Position numbers and translations under genes: made by a program
Part shown: in pieces, positions 45,193-57,435 of the stretch
How the letters are laid out: each line of letters starts with the position of its first letter
How positions within the stretch are numbered: position 1 is the stretch's first letter
The notes under the pieces: generated by a model
What the model was told of the DNA's origin: nothing
The model's input: the letters and a program-made list of their open reading frames with translations, nothing else
Database searches by the model: none
Assembly (NCBI RefSeq): GCF_029784135.1
Contig: NC_073746.1
Location: forward strand, 15,514,416-15,578,415
Origin: Toxorhynchites rutilus septentrionalis
Lineage: Eukaryota; Arthropoda; Insecta; Diptera; Culicidae
Length of the DNA: 64,000 nt
Direction: 5' to 3'

Positions 45193-47741
45193 TTTTTTAT
45201 TTAAATCGTTTATTTTTACAGGCTCAGTTACATAGGTTTAAAGGAGCCGAACTCCTTACTGTATTGTTACTAGTATATATACCTTTTTCCTTAATTCTAA
45301 TGTTAATAATATAGGAAACCGATTACTCGCGGTCAACTCGAGTTTAGAAGGGTGACATATTTTCTTCAGTAAAAGGAGGGGATATGAGGATATGTTGACA
45401 ATGATCACACTCACACTCTCAATCACACTCATCACACTCAATTCTTAAACCTATCTTATATCTAATATGTATTTACATTTCATCTTATTCTTAAGAAGGG
45501 ATCCGATCTCTCACAAAGGAAAAGGAAAAGGAAAAACTAAGGGTATAAGGACAATCACACACGAAGATCGATAGCTTTAAGGAATACATATATTTGGGAT
45601 ATGTAATCAACGTCTAACCGAGCCAACACGTCTCTCACCGGCATCATGGGCTGCCTTCCTCGGGCCCGAAGGGTGACTACTAAATTCGATCTGGCGACAA
45701 GATACAGCTCGCACGACCAAACAACGTGCTCGATGTCGTGGTAACCTTGGCCACAAACACAAAGATTGTTGTCGGCAAGATTAATACGAAAGAGTAGCGC
45801 ATCTAACGAACAGTGATTGGACATGAGTCGGGAGAAGGTGCGAATAAAGTCCCGACTCAAGTCCAGACTTTTGAACCATGGTTTGAGGCTAACCTTAGGG
45901 ATAATCGAGTGGAGCCACCGGCCCAATTCATCTTCGTTCCATTTGCGTTGCCAGTTAACTATGGTATTTTTGCGGACTAAAGAATAAAATTCATTGAAGG
46001 CGATTGTTGGAACGATCCTCGATCGAAGATAATCTGATGTTCCATGGATATCCTGCTTCATGGACAGATCAAAATGCACAGAGGAATTGATGTAGTCAGG
46101 AAAACAAACACGGTTGGGAATATACGAAGAAGGATCAACCTGCATGGAGATGAATTCATGATATGAGCTCATGAATCCAGAATGAAAATTTAGCTCGATC
46201 AGCTGCTCAAAATTTCCGATCACCAATGGGTTCATAACCTTACACCGGATGAGGAACCGAAGAGATAATAAATTGAAGCGATCTTTTAGTGGGAGTACGC
46301 CTGCCAAAACCTCGAGACTCATGGTATGCGTTGAGGGCATACATCCCAACGCAATACGGAGACAAAGATACTGAATTCGCTCGAGTTTAATGAGGTGTGT
46401 TTTGGTAGCTGATTGAAAACAGAAACTGCCATACTCCATCACTGAGAGAATAGTTGTTCGATACAACATAATAAGATCTTCGGGATGGGCTCCCCACCAG
46501 GTGCCGGTAATTGTACGGAGAAAGTTTATTCTTTGTTGACATTTTTTACTCAGATACCTAATATGGGCCCCCCAAGTACATTTAGAGTCGAACCAGACCC
46601 CAAGATACTTGAATGACATAGCATGAGTGATCGGTTTACCCAAAAGTTGAAGCTTTGGTTTTGCTGGTTTATGCTTCCTAGAAAAAACCACCATCTCTGT
46701 TTTCTCCGTGGAGAATTCGATCCCTAGCCCAATGGCCCAGGTTGAAAAATTGTTCAAAGTATCTTGTAAGGATTCTTGCAGGTCGGATTCGTTTGATCCT
46801 ACGACAGACACCACTCCATCATCTGCAAGTTGTCTTAGGCTGCAATTTTGTGTAAGGCAATTGTCGATGTCGCTTACATAGAAGTTGTACAAAAGGGGGC
46901 TTAAACATGAGCCCTGGGGGAGGCCCATGTAAGAGACCCGACTTACTGCCGAATCTCCGTGAGAAAAGTTCAAATGTTTCTCACAAAGCAAGTTATATAA
47001 CATATTATTCAATAGAGGCGGCAGACCCCGAGATTGTAATTTGTCTGACAAAACCTCTATTGAAACAGAATCAAAGGCCCCCTTTATGTCCAAGAATACT
47101 GAAGCCATTTGTTTTTTTTTCGGCGTAAGCCATTTGAATTTCTGAAGAAAGCAACGCAAGACAATCATTCGTCCCCTTGCCCCTGCGGAACCCATATTGT
47201 GTATCTGAGAGTAGGCCATTCGTTTCAACCCATCGATCAAGGCGAAACAAGATAATTTTCTCCAACAATTTCCGTATACAAGACAGCATTGCTATTGGGC
47301 GGTACGAATTGAAGTCGGACGCGGGTTTTCCGGGTTTTTGAATAGCTATAACTCGTACTTGTCTCCAATCATCTGGCACAATATTATGCTCCAGAAACCG
47401 ATTGAATAAGTTCAACAAGCGATGTTTCGCCACATCAGGGAGATTTTTCAGCAAGTTGAACTTAATTCTATCCGATCCCGGAGCAGAATTGTTACATGAA
47501 AGGAGAGCAAGAGAGAATTCTACCATCGAAAACTCGGAATCAAGATCGCTCCTATCTTGTGGTATATCTCGAATAATTCTTTGCACTGGAGCGGAATCGG
47601 GACAAACCTTTCGTGCAAAATTAAAAATCCATCGATGTGAATATTCCTCGCTTTCATTGGATGAAGAGCGATTTCTCATGTTTCGAGCCACTTTCCATAA
47701 TTTTTTCATTGACGTTTCTCGTGATAAACCTCCCACGAAAT
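45193..47741 (-). mobile_element. 5'-truncated LINE with 12-bp TSD
   Basis: The target duplication is GAAATTCACATT (45181-45192) and GAAATTGACATT (47742-47753), one mismatch. The poly-A end is at the left (T-run at 45191-45198), with the tail motif TTTTTACAGGCTCAGTTAC...GGAGCCGAACTCC. The coding part is a reverse transcriptase with a C-terminal domain. The 5' end, including the endonuclease, is missing. This is the best preserved member of the LINE family whose tails occur at 24140, 51226 and probably 5660. Confidence 0.9.
45555..47741 (-). pseudogene. LINE reverse transcriptase, 5'-truncated, one frameshift
   Basis: The upstream frame (47741-47100) holds NNSAPGSDRIKFNLLKNLP, PGKPASDFNSYRPIAMLSC and YGFRRGKGTNDCLA. 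The frame changes by one base in a run of nine A (9 T at 47112-47120 on the plus strand). It then continues VFLDIKGAFDSVS, GLPQGSCLSPLLYNFY and the catalytic QLADDGVVS, where the usual Tyr of YADD is Leu. The C-terminal part includes SLDALLFRINLADNNLCVCG and HDIEHVVWSC, a knuckle-like region of the I/R1/jockey-group LINEs. Stop at 45555-45557. Whether the Leu is a family trait or decay cannot be decided here. Confidence 0.88.
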
Positions 47742-47870
47742 GAAATTGACATTGAATATAGTTTATTCTAAGCATTCAACAATGTATGAATGTGTCTTGT
47801 TGAAATTCTAACTGTTTGTGTTACAACGACATAGAATCAGGGTGGTCTTATAGAAGTTGCACAGAGTGTA

Positions 47871-49938
47871 CTAATTCTCAAGCATTGGAATAGATAAAAA
47901 AAAAAATATTTTAGATAAATCAAAGCCGATCCCCTTACGAAAAAATGCTTTTCCAGTTTATTGAAAAATATAATTGGCAATACTGTTCGCGAGATATGTT
48001 TTCTACACGATACACACATCGCCTACTGCGATGTTAACGCAAGCGCGTGACGCATGAATGCAGCCAAGTGTAACGCCCGCGAAAGAACGCAATACACGGT
48101 CTCAATTACCACCATCAGCTCAATGTGTTTTGATAAATTATTGTTTAATTTTTACTCCCATCGGAGATTAATCAATATAATGTAAATTATTCATTTTTTC
48201 TTCATCTCTTCGGAAAATCCCACAGAAAGAAAAAAATCACGACACCAGTTCTGAAGAGCCGCCATGAATAGATTAACAAATTTCAAGATAATTAAAGACA
48301 TGTTCGCCGATCACTCGGTCACTCGGGGGTCTGTGAGCCTAATTACCTTACCCAAATCCACAGAGAAAATTAATCAAATGAAGACATCAGCAGCAGGCAA
48401 TCCGATGCCCATCAATCTCCTGTGGCATTGTTTCGGAATCTCCATTCAAAACTCATTAGAAATTCCCGAAAAAAATATGTCGGATACGCAAATTCAAGCC
48501 CGCAACTCCGGCACGAATCATTTCGCGTGTCCAAATTTGTCAAGTTTGTACTCACACAATCGATAATTATACGTTCCAAGGGGCGCAGACTGTCGTAATC
48601 AAATTTGTTTCGTCTGTAAACAGAGCGGACATCAAAACAGCGGTCCACACATGTGACATCGCAAGATCATTATCAAGAGAGGCAAGAAAAAAAAGAAACG
48701 AGCGGTAATTATGCGTTTCGCTGCAGTGTTAATATTTGTCACGGTGCGCTGATCATGAATAATGACGAAAATGACATGCAAAGTGGTAATACGTTCGCAT
48801 TGAATGCGCATAAATTGGGGGGCTTGAATGGGGCAAAAAAAGTTTACAGCTTGTAAAGACACCGTCCTCGTCTCACCTTCCCATTGCGCGATCGCAGATC
48901 GCGGGAATCTTTTTCGGAAGAGAGTTGGATGTGGCTCGGACTGATGAATACTAATGATCTCGGTGCGTATGTTGGAAACGCGACGACTAAATTGAATGAA
49001 GCTAACGCGAACCCTATAACCCAGTGCCATCGAAATCCTCAAAATAAAAATGCTACCACAGCAGACCCGCACCCAACATAACCTCCAACGAGGTAATAAT
49101 GGTCAATTAAAGATCACCCAACGGAAAGATGCAATAAATGCAATTGTCACTCAACAAAAGCACTCCACAAGTGCAGTCTCGCGTGCTAATAGCGTTCTGG
49201 CCCGTAATAGCGTTTAATGGTGCGTTTCTTGGGCTGCCCATTTTTTCGCTGTTTTTGCGATCATTGACGATCGTTCGCATCTTGCCACCTGGAGGATCGC
49301 GCCGTGCCGCACAGCGTGCAAGCTTTATCGGATACTCTCTTCTTCTCTTGCGTTTCGTACAACCTCTCACAAGATGTTGTTCTGGGTGCGATCACGAGTT
49401 CCTGTGGTCCTTCCTGGTGGCAGTTATGCCCACAAGATCGAAAAGCCGATAGTGTCCACTGACCGGGAGCAACTGTGAAACTGAAGCGAGACAGATAGAG
49501 AAACAAAAACAAGGAAACAGGAAACTAATTAAAGATATTTACAAACATTGCTTTCCGTGCGATCGGCCGTGTGGCTATATTCTTCCGTTGCATGCAAATA
49601 CTTACGCTTTTATTTCAGACTGTGGCAGGCGGAGAGATTTTGCGTTCGCGATAAGGGTAATTGTGGCAGAACTTATGTGGTGGGAAAATGCCTTATTTAG
49701 TGTAAAAATTGCGGAAAAAGTGAGATTACTTTACACCTTTTCACTGGTGGACCATGGGCCAAGGTTACCAACAGTGACGGGATGCAATGCTTTAGACTGT
49801 AGAATGGGAAGCTTTGTCACTGACAAATTTATTGGGTTCTTCATGTTGGAACCATCCTTGCGAAGACATCTGCGGATCATTGCCTACAGCGGTTTGAAGC
49901 TGGAACCTTTAATATTTGTGTATTATTTTAATGAGAGT
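47871..49938. other. 2-kb interval without recognisable genes
   Basis: Mixed composition, no repeat matches within the window; small overlapping frames on both strands only. It may be unique host sequence. Confidence 0.4.
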
Positions 49939-49949
49939 ATCATATGAGT

Positions 49950-50225
49950 GTGCTCCCTTGGCCGAGTGGTTAGCGTCATAACTAACATGCCGGGTGTTCG
50001 GGTTCGATTCCCGTTCTGGTCGGGGGAATTTTTCGTCAAAAAAATTTCCTCCGACTTGCACTGTGTTCACGCGTATTCTAGAGCTTGCCACTCAGAATGC
50101 ATTCAAGGCGTGTTATTTGGCATAGAAATCTCAACTAAGTACTAATAAAAATGACGCAAGTAATACTACGTTGAGACGGCGAAGTTCCTCTAGGAACGTT
50201 AGTGCCATTGAAGAAGAAGAAGAAG
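49950..50225 (+). mobile_element. Feilai-like tRNA-derived SINE, full length (11-bp TSD)
   Basis: Perfect target duplication ATCATATGAGT at 49939-49949 and 50226-50236. The head GTGCTCCCTTGGCCGAGTGG has an A box (TGGCCGAGTGGTTAGCG) and B box (GGGTTCGATTCCC). A conserved body follows, then the tail TAGGAACGTTAGTGCCATTG with (AAG)n. This matches my memory of the mosquito Feilai family; the name is from memory, the structure from the sequence. Confidence 0.9.
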
Positions 50226-50348
50226 ATCATATGAGTATTTTGTGTTCATATGATACTCAAAGAAATCGCATAACGGATACAAATTGTCTTAAACTAACTT
50301 GTTCATGACACTCCCTTAATCACAATTAATCAAGAAATACATTTCAAT

Positions 50349-51180
50349 AGTGCTCCCGTGGCCGAGGGGTTAGCGTCCCACATTATTATGCCGGGAGTTG
50401 GGGTTCGATTCCCATTCTGGCCGGGAGATTTCTCGTCAAAGAAATTTCTTCCGACTAGCACTGTGATCGCGCGTAATCTAGAGCTTGCCACTACAGAATA
50501 CATTCAAGGCGTTATATCCGGCATAGAAATCTCAACTACACCCAAAATTGATTTTAGCTCATGTTTTGTCATCCCAATTTATGACATTAAATGGTGCATA
50601 ACATAACAGAAAATGTCATAACTCACAAATACTGGTAAGCATTTGTATAATATACGTTAATATAAGATTAATACGAGCGAGCGAAACAAAAGACAAATAA
50701 GCTTACCGCATACCTTGCACATACACGGCCCAGACCGAGATAGATATTGTTCTCCTTCATGCGCTCCTTTTTTACTCTTGGAAAACAATTTCCAACTTTA
50801 TTATATAATCAGATGCAATACTATCACGTATTTGCTGAACAACTTCTTAAGCCCCATTAGCCATGTGGATAGCGTGGTCGTGTAAATTAGCTTTGCATTA
50901 CAGCCGGCCTAGGTTCGATCCCCATTAACGTCGCATGGACTTTTTTTGGCACAATCCTAAAATGAAATGAGAAAAGAAAACAGAAATAGATGTCTGTACG
51001 CATACATATAAACCATTTTTAAGCTTCCAAAATAGCTGATTATTTGCGCATTTGACTCTCATGCACAGGAAATGGCATCTTTTCTGCCAAAGATGAAATG
51101 TTTTCTGCCAACGGTAGTTTGGGTGTACCTACTTCGAGAAGGCAAAAGTTCTACTGGGAACGTGAGTGCCATCCAAGAAA
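50349..51180 (+). mobile_element. Feilai-like SINE split by a MITE (10-bp TSD)
   Basis: Target duplication ACATTTCAAT at 50339-50348 and 51181-51190. The SINE parts are 50349-50538 and 51126-51180 (GGCAAAAGTTCTACTGGGAA, GTGAGTGCC). The MITE at 50539-51125 lies between them. Relative to the copy at 49950 a short part after the MITE is missing. Confidence 0.88.
50539..51125 (+). mobile_element. 587-bp MITE with an internal tRNA-like block, copy 1
   Basis: Terminal inverted repeats CACCCAAA...TTTGGGTG with TA on each side (50537-50538, 51126-51127). The interior at about 50853-50950 contains GTGGATAGCGTGGTCGTG (A-box-like) and CCTAGGTTCGATCCCC (B-box-like) followed by a T-run, resembling a degenerate tRNA gene with a Pol III stop. 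No coding frame. A second, left-truncated copy is at 56903-57435. Confidence 0.85.
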
Positions 51181-51225
51181 ACATTTCAATATTCAGGATG
51201 ATAAAACGCTATAAAACAGACACTT

Positions 51226-51640
51226 TTTTTTATATAAATTCGTTTATTTTTACAGGCTCAGTTACTAAAAGAGACACTTGAAGCTGGCAATTTCAGCTGG
51301 TAAATTTCTTCGCATAACATTCCGGCAGGTGGAAAACGATCGTAAAAGATCAGCGATGAACATTGCCTTAGACAGGTCACGACGCGCACATATGAGTTAC
51401 AGACGCAACAAAATGCATCGATTTTCATAGCCGACAAAATTTACGCGATCCATCCAGGATAACTATCAAAGAGCAAAAGGAATCAATTCGATTAACTGTA
51501 TTATTGTAAAAAGAATTCCAAACTACTGAGCAGTATTCCAATGGTGAGCGGACCACTGAACAATACAGGGTTTCTAAACATGAATCCAAGCAGAGAAAAT
51601 GGTTTGCTGACGACATATGACACATGCTGTTCAAAGGTAT
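51226..51640 (-). pseudogene. LINE 3'-end remnant
   Basis: Starts with a T-run and the tail motif CGTTTATTTTTACAGGCTCAG (51240 region). Upstream on the minus strand it keeps a reverse-transcriptase thumb-like segment LETLYCSVVRSPLEYCSVVW and later LSKAMFIADLL. Many stops and shifts. It uses the same tail type as the LINE at 45193 but a different body. Confidence 0.6.
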
Positions 51641-51799
51641 GAAAAAAAAACTAGAATTACTCCCAAATTCCTGACAAAAGCCTTCCTGTTACCGAACCAC
51701 AGGGCAGTCTCGTTTGACAGTTGAGTGAGTTTTGCACTACCTTGATCTGTCATCGCAAGCACAGAAAATAATTCTACACTTACACGTTATGCTGTTCAA

Positions 51800-52420
51800 A
51801 GCCCACGCATTGTCAAAATAACGCTACAGGAAAAAATTACCTTTGTCCAGGTGCTCAGAGAAGAAAGTAAACAGCAGGACGCAGCCACAAAAATGGACCA
51901 AGTCCCCTTCATTCAGCATGTTTTACCTTGGTTTGTATAGGTGTAGTGGGCAACAATATCGGGAAGAAATGAAAAATCGATTTTTCTTTGTTTTTTCAAA
52001 GATTTTGAAGACTAACAAAAATTTTTGCTAACCAACTCAACAGCAAATCCAATTAACCTTATTAGCCTTTCATTTGGTACCTAGAACGTTCCTGTTCCTG
52101 TTCCTGGACCATACATACAGAGATATTTCAGTTTGAATGAAAAATTATGTCTTTAATGATGAATTATTCAATAAACAACCATCGCATCTCAAATTGAAAA
52201 GCAATTTTGACGAAAAATTTGATTTCAAAAATGTTCCAAAAACAGGATTTTACAGTGTTTTACACCATTCTCTGTAATTCTGCAACGATAAGTTCTAATG
52301 TTTGCAGGCAAATGTTTAGCCTAGTGTTTCCCCAAACATCTGTGTACGTTTCATATTGATACGTTCAGCCGTTTCTTCTCGCCGATTTTTCAAAGTTTGG
52401 TGTAAATTAAAGGAGCATTC
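51800..52420. other. Unannotated spacer
   Basis: AT-rich, no recognisable gene or repeat. Confidence 0.35.
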
Positions 52421-52660
52421 GATCGCAAATCGTACCAGAAGTACAAAATGCTACGTGACTCTCAGAATGATCGATTCGTAACTTTCGTCTTCATGAGTTT
52501 GTGGGTGAGGAATGCGTGTATGTGTGGAAATGCGTATTTATACGTATGAGTATCATCACTCCTTGCAATCCTCGTACCTAAAAACGCATGAAACCGAAAG
52601 TTACAAATCGTTCGTTCTTATTGTTGCGTTGGATTTTCTACTTCTGGTACCATTTGCGAT
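52421..52660. repeat. Imperfect 240-bp fold-back
   Basis: 52421-52535 (ATCGCAAATCGTACCAGAAG..., CGTAACTTTCGTCTTCATG) pairs with 52555-52660 (complement ATCGCAAATGGTACCAGAAG..., TGTAACTTTCGGTTTCATG). The loop is short. A transcript could form a hairpin; no terminal target duplication was found. Confidence 0.65.
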
Positions 52661-53420
52661 ATACAGGGGCTAGCTGGTCACACAACAGCGGGGCTAGTAG
52701 GGCATACGAATAGCATCGTTGTACAAATTGTTCGTTTGAGAGCAACGTATATAAACTTTCTAGGTAAGCCGCGTTTAGTATGTTCTACTGCTAAACCCTG
52801 TGTATTTGAATAGAAACAACATGATACCAACCACCGTACAAAACACTTGCAATATAATTTTCATATTTATATTTTTTTCTGTAAAATTTTCATTAATGAA
52901 AAAGGGGGCAATTATTTCAGAACATACAGTGCAGAATTTGTTTAACCGCCATGGTGTTTTGCCGAGATTCATCGAATATACTAAACCATTTACGGTTGAA
53001 GCATAAAAATAATTCCCTGGTGGTGGAGGAGACTGGGAAGAAGAATTAAGCATTTTTAGGAGTAAAAAGCGGAATTGAAGGAGGTGATCTAAGCTCCCAT
53101 ACTAAAGTTGTTGTATTCAAATTCAAAGTGCCAAAGAAAATATACCATACTAGTGATCAATGATTCTACTCCTTTTGAATTCAAACAAAACTGGTATTTT
53201 TGAACAGAAAAAATTGTGTATTGTTACAATATAAATATTGTGTATTATTTTCATGATGTGCTCTTTTCTCAATCGTACGCCAAAAATCATGAAATTTATC
53301 AATGTACTGAAATACCATTTCATTCAAAAACCATTATTCTGCACCATGTTTATTTCAAAAAATTTGAAATTATGACATCATAATTTTTTGTTCAATGTCT
53401 GTTCATTTTGGTTACAGGAA
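52661..53420. other. Unannotated AT-rich spacer
   Basis: Nothing recognisable beyond short chance frames. Confidence 0.35.
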
Positions 53421-53540
53421 ATCAATATTCGCTCGATTAATCGAATACTGAGGGACAACTATTCGAATGAATCGAATATTCAGAAATGGCCCCACGATTA
53501 ATCGATAATCGAATAAACGAAAAATGTAGACATCTCTAGC
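53420..53540. repeat. Possible hAT-type terminus
   Basis: Ends (complement) in TAGAGATGTCTACATTTTTC followed by alternating TCGATTAATCGA-type motifs at 53430-53520, typical of some insect hAT ends. The partner end was not found, so this is a solitary terminus at best. Confidence 0.35.
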
Positions 53541-55950
53541 TGTGCGCCGCAAAATTCCGGATTCTGATGCTAGATATATGAAAGAAAGACGAAATGGCTG
53601 GAAAAGATTGTCTGACTAACTTTTCAACAACGGAGCTCCACGCTATCTATTAAAAGGCCGGAAGCTACTATTCTAAACCGAGACAGATTTTTGAAGACTT
53701 TTATGTAGTTTTCAGATAGAAAAAAGTTGAGTATTTGAAATTTTTTATTAATTTGTTGATTTTTTTCCTTGACAACATGATATTTGTTAACTGTTTTGTT
53801 TAGATCTAAATTAATTAATTAATTATGGAAAAAACGCTTATTATTTGACCAAAAAGAACATGCCTATCCCATGACAACCCCTGACACCACCTTTAACGAT
53901 CTGACGATATATTTTTTCATAGTTTGGCTGGGATGTGATAATCCATCCGTTATACTTATCAGCTTTACACCCCCAGATTATCACTTGTTAACGTTCCTGC
54001 CCAATTCTCTGTTCCGACAGCATAACCAGTATTTCGACGAGAAACCAAACGGTGCGTGTACAGTGATTTGCCTCTAATTGGACATACCGAACATACCATT
54101 CAGTGTCGCATAAGAGGCGATTGTGACCTATAATTGGACATATCAACAACCACAACACAATGTGAAAAACAAGTTAAAACAGGAAAATCATTGAAAGGCG
54201 TCGTGCACAAATAACTTATCGCGATAAGGGGGGGATGGTCGAGTTTGCGTTACTTTCTGAATATTAGAGATAGAAAATTGCGTTACGTGGGGGGAGGGTG
54301 TCCAAAATCCGGAAATTGAAAAAATCGAACAAAGAACAAATAAAAATGTGCAAAATATATTCGATTCGATTCTTTGTTTTTAAGAGGCTTTAAACTTTGC
54401 AGTTCATTCGCCTCTATAATGCAAAATATATAATTCAGTAAAACGGTTGGGAAATGGTTGAAAACACTCCTAAAAATCTATATATATCTATATATCTATC
54501 TATATATAAATGTTTACTAAAATGTCCAGTTAGAGGATCGAATATCAAATATCAAATCACTGAATAATTTAATATTAACCTATATACCTATTAAAATCAT
54601 ACTTTTGATTTTCTGCTAAGAATCGTCACGAACTTTTCGGATAACCCAAAATAAAATACTATTCCAACTATTTTAAACGTCTTGTTATTTATGTTTCTAA
54701 ATATAATATTTACGATTTGTGGCGACAACATCAACTGAAATGAAAAATGAATATTATTCATTTGAATAATGTCGATAATTTGATAAATGTGCAACAATGT
54801 CTTGCTCTTATTCAAAAAGAAAGTCTTCGGGCACCGTTTCTTCGCATCATTGATAATAACATCGTTTCCCGGCCCAAAATTTCACACAACAATTAGCGAG
54901 TGGAATATTCTTATGCGGCCCGTCCACTCGTTGGGACTTTATCTTACGAATTCTATCAATTCAAATTTAAATTCATTCCTTCGCCCTTGCATGTGCAATT
55001 TCCTGACGAACCTTTCTCACGCCCAAGGCGTGCGTCCAAAGTCCCACAAGTACCCGGGCGATTCATCAGACCCATTTAGCGTTAAATAGAGCCATCTGAA
55101 AGTGTGCATAAATTTTCTCGGAATATGTACATATCGATAGAATCTTCAAGAAGCGGCACAATGGCGCACTGTTGGAAGTTAAATTAAAACGAATAAATTT
55201 GCTAATTGCGGCGCTTCTGTCACACAGCACCGCTTTGATGACTGTCACACAAGTAGGCATTGATAAATGCGACATTCTGTGCCGAGGATGGATTTTTTGC
55301 AAAAGGGCGATTTTTTTACCGAGTCAACAACCGACGGCGAGAGCTCGATTTAACAGAAGTCTCAAAACAATAAAATGTTTTCACACCAGCCGTGTGAAAA
55401 CAAAGATTCCAATTCGGTGCAAAATAATTGTTCATCTTCCAGTTTCGATCTGCGTTCTCGCGAGCATTTGCATGTGCTGAAGCCATACCGCACAGTGTCG
55501 AAATCCTTCGCCACGGCAAAGGGATGGCCATCGAATGCACCAGGATAGCGACAGCAATAACTTTAATTAGTTTCTTGTTTCCTTTTCACAGTTCGCTCCA
55601 TTCACACCTATCGCAGCAAGCGGAGCAAAATCAATATTTCACAGCAATCGATGTGCCGGTGGGTCCCCCGTACGCAATCAGCGCCTTCTGTGAGCGCGGC
55701 CCGAAACAATGGGAGTGCATTTCTTTTTTTTTTTTTTTTTTTTTTGCAACCCTGGATCCCCAGGAGTTATGTGTTAAATGTGATCGTGGAAATCGAAATG
55801 TTTATCAGAGTGAGAAGCTCCCTTAATTGCCGTTTACTACACAGTGCCCCGAACGAGAGATGCATGCAACGAAGATTCCCCGATTGGTCATTGTTCGCTT
55901 CCATTCATAAAACGGTGTAATATTATTATTTGTTTTATTTTTCATTTGTA
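53541..55950. other. Unannotated interval
   Basis: AT-rich to about 54800, then more balanced sequence. It contains simple TATC/TA-rich tracts near 54478-54510 and a 21-T run near 55725-55745. No gene recognised. Confidence 0.4.
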
Positions 55951-56745
55951 TCAACGCTGATTATCGAGTATACCAGAGGAAGGCAAACTTTTCGCCGGAG
56001 TTGCAATATTGTAAGAAGTGCCCACGTCACGAATCGATAAGGTCGACCCCCCGTCAGGTTCGGTTGAGGATAAGCCAAGGGAGCAATCGAAGAATAAAGT
56101 TATGCTAAAACCAACAGAATTTTCCTCTTTTTGATTGTCCCGGGGGGATATCGGCGACACTTTTCCGTTCCGGTGGCCAGACCAGCCAACCAACCGATCA
56201 GTCGGCCAGCCCAGGGGGTGACAGTTATTTATGGGCCGAGGTCGGTTGAGGGTGACTGCCATATCATTACGAAGATTAAGGAATTGTATGATGGATACAA
56301 CGTGGTGGAAGCGTAAAAAACTACTGCCCCGAAACGGCTGGATAAGAAAAAAAAACGACAACCCTCGTTTTTTCTGTTTTGGAAAGATTCGAAAAGTGCT
56401 GACCGTCGCCACTGCCAAGCATAGAATCTGGTCACCCCATGATGCTGCAGCGTGTGGGAGAGGAAAGAAGCGGTAGACATATATAATAAATGCCATGCAA
56501 AATAAATAAAAACAAAACATTCGATAGAATAGATAAATTCGGCGATGAAAATGCCGGGTATCCTCCGTAATGCTCACAGTTGGTGACGGTTGGTACCGCT
56601 GATGGCGCATCCACCCGATTATGGTATGCTGATTGGGGGAATGATGACAATGATTCGAAGTGTATATTTCGACCTTTGGTATTCGGCGTAATTTCCAGTT
56701 AGGGAAAAATAAAAATAAAAAAGGCACCGAGGGTGTGTCAGTCAA
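55951..56745 (-). other. Long open frame of unknown status (264 codons)
   Basis: Open from ATG 56745 to the stop at 55951. The length is unusual for AT-rich non-coding DNA. I see no recognisable domain; the sequence is rich in F, H, R and P, with one possible membrane-like stretch (FCFYLFCMAFIIYVYRFF, near residue 80). No transposon ends surround it. It may be chance, part of an unspliced host exon or an old coding fragment. Confidence 0.2.
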
Positions 56746-56902
56746 AAGTCGAATCTAGTTTGTATTCGAGACTCTTGATTGACATATTCCATAATCCGAA
56801 AGATACTACGTCTCCTATCGGTTCGGTTGAGTTGTAAAACTGAATAAAATACGTACTGACCGATATTGGATCATGGAACGAGCTGCGAACTGCCGCAGTT
56901 TT

Positions 56903-57435
56903 ATGAGGCATAACATAACAGAAAATGTCATGACTCACAAATACTGGTAAACATTTGTATAATATACATGGTACAGCAATATAAGATTAATACGAGCGAG
57001 CGAAACAAAAGACAAATAAGCTTTCCGCATACTTTGCCACATACACGGCCCGGACCGAAATAGATATTGTTCTCCTTCATGCGCTACTTTTTCATTCTTA
57101 GAAAACACTTCCTAACTTCCTTTTATAATAAGGTGCAATATTATCACGTATTAGCTGAAGCATCATTAGCTATGTGAATAGCGTGGTCGTGTAAAATAGC
57201 TTTGCATTACAGCCTGCCTTGGTTCGATCCCCATTGACGTAGTAAGGATTTTTTTGGCACAATCCCAAATGAAATGAGAAAAGAAAACAGAAAGAAATGT
57301 CTGTACGCATACATACAAACCATTTTTAAGCTTTTAAAACAGCTCATTATTTGCGCATTTGACTCTCCAGCACACTACTAAATGGCATCATTTCTGCCAA
57401 AGATGAAGTATTTTCTGCCAATTTTAGTTTGAGTG
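56903..57435 (+). mobile_element. 587-bp MITE family, copy 2 (left-truncated)
   Basis: Matches 50600-51125 closely (GCATAACATAACAGAAAATG, CATACACGGCCCGGACCG, TAGCGTGGTCGTGTAAAATAG). The right end TTTGAGTG is followed by TA at 57436-57437. The left terminal 60 bp are absent. The internal tRNA-like block is kept at about 57163-57250. Its right flank is Feilai-like SINE sequence. Confidence 0.85.

Larger units (their letters stand above)
35912..47868 (+). mobile_element. Tc1-like element with IR/DR ends, split by nested insertions
   Basis: The left end CACTCTGCCCAGCTTCTATA at 35912 and the right end (complement CACTCTGTGCAACTTCTATA) at 47868 are both flanked by TA (35910-35911, 47869-47870). 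The motif TTCTATAAGACCA occurs twice at each side: 35924 and 36099 on the left, inverted at about 45112 and 47834 on the right. This is the doubled IR/DR arrangement of some Tc1 elements. The N-terminal coding part lies at the left and the C-terminal part at the right, same strand. That both halves are one original copy is my inference from order, orientation and matching ends. Confidence 0.65.

Noticed and set aside
48264..49081. Small overlapping frames on both strands at 48.2-49.1 kb as a host gene
   Set aside because: All are short, mutually overlapping and without domains; no consistent exon chain found.
50853..50950. tRNA gene candidate in the 587-bp MITE
   Set aside because: It has the box layout and a T-run, but stems are imperfect and the same block recurs in the second MITE copy, so it is part of the repeat.
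54215..54228. 14-bp perfect palindrome CTTATCGCGATAAG
   Set aside because: Short palindromes of this size are expected by chance in 64 kb and nothing nearby gives it a role.
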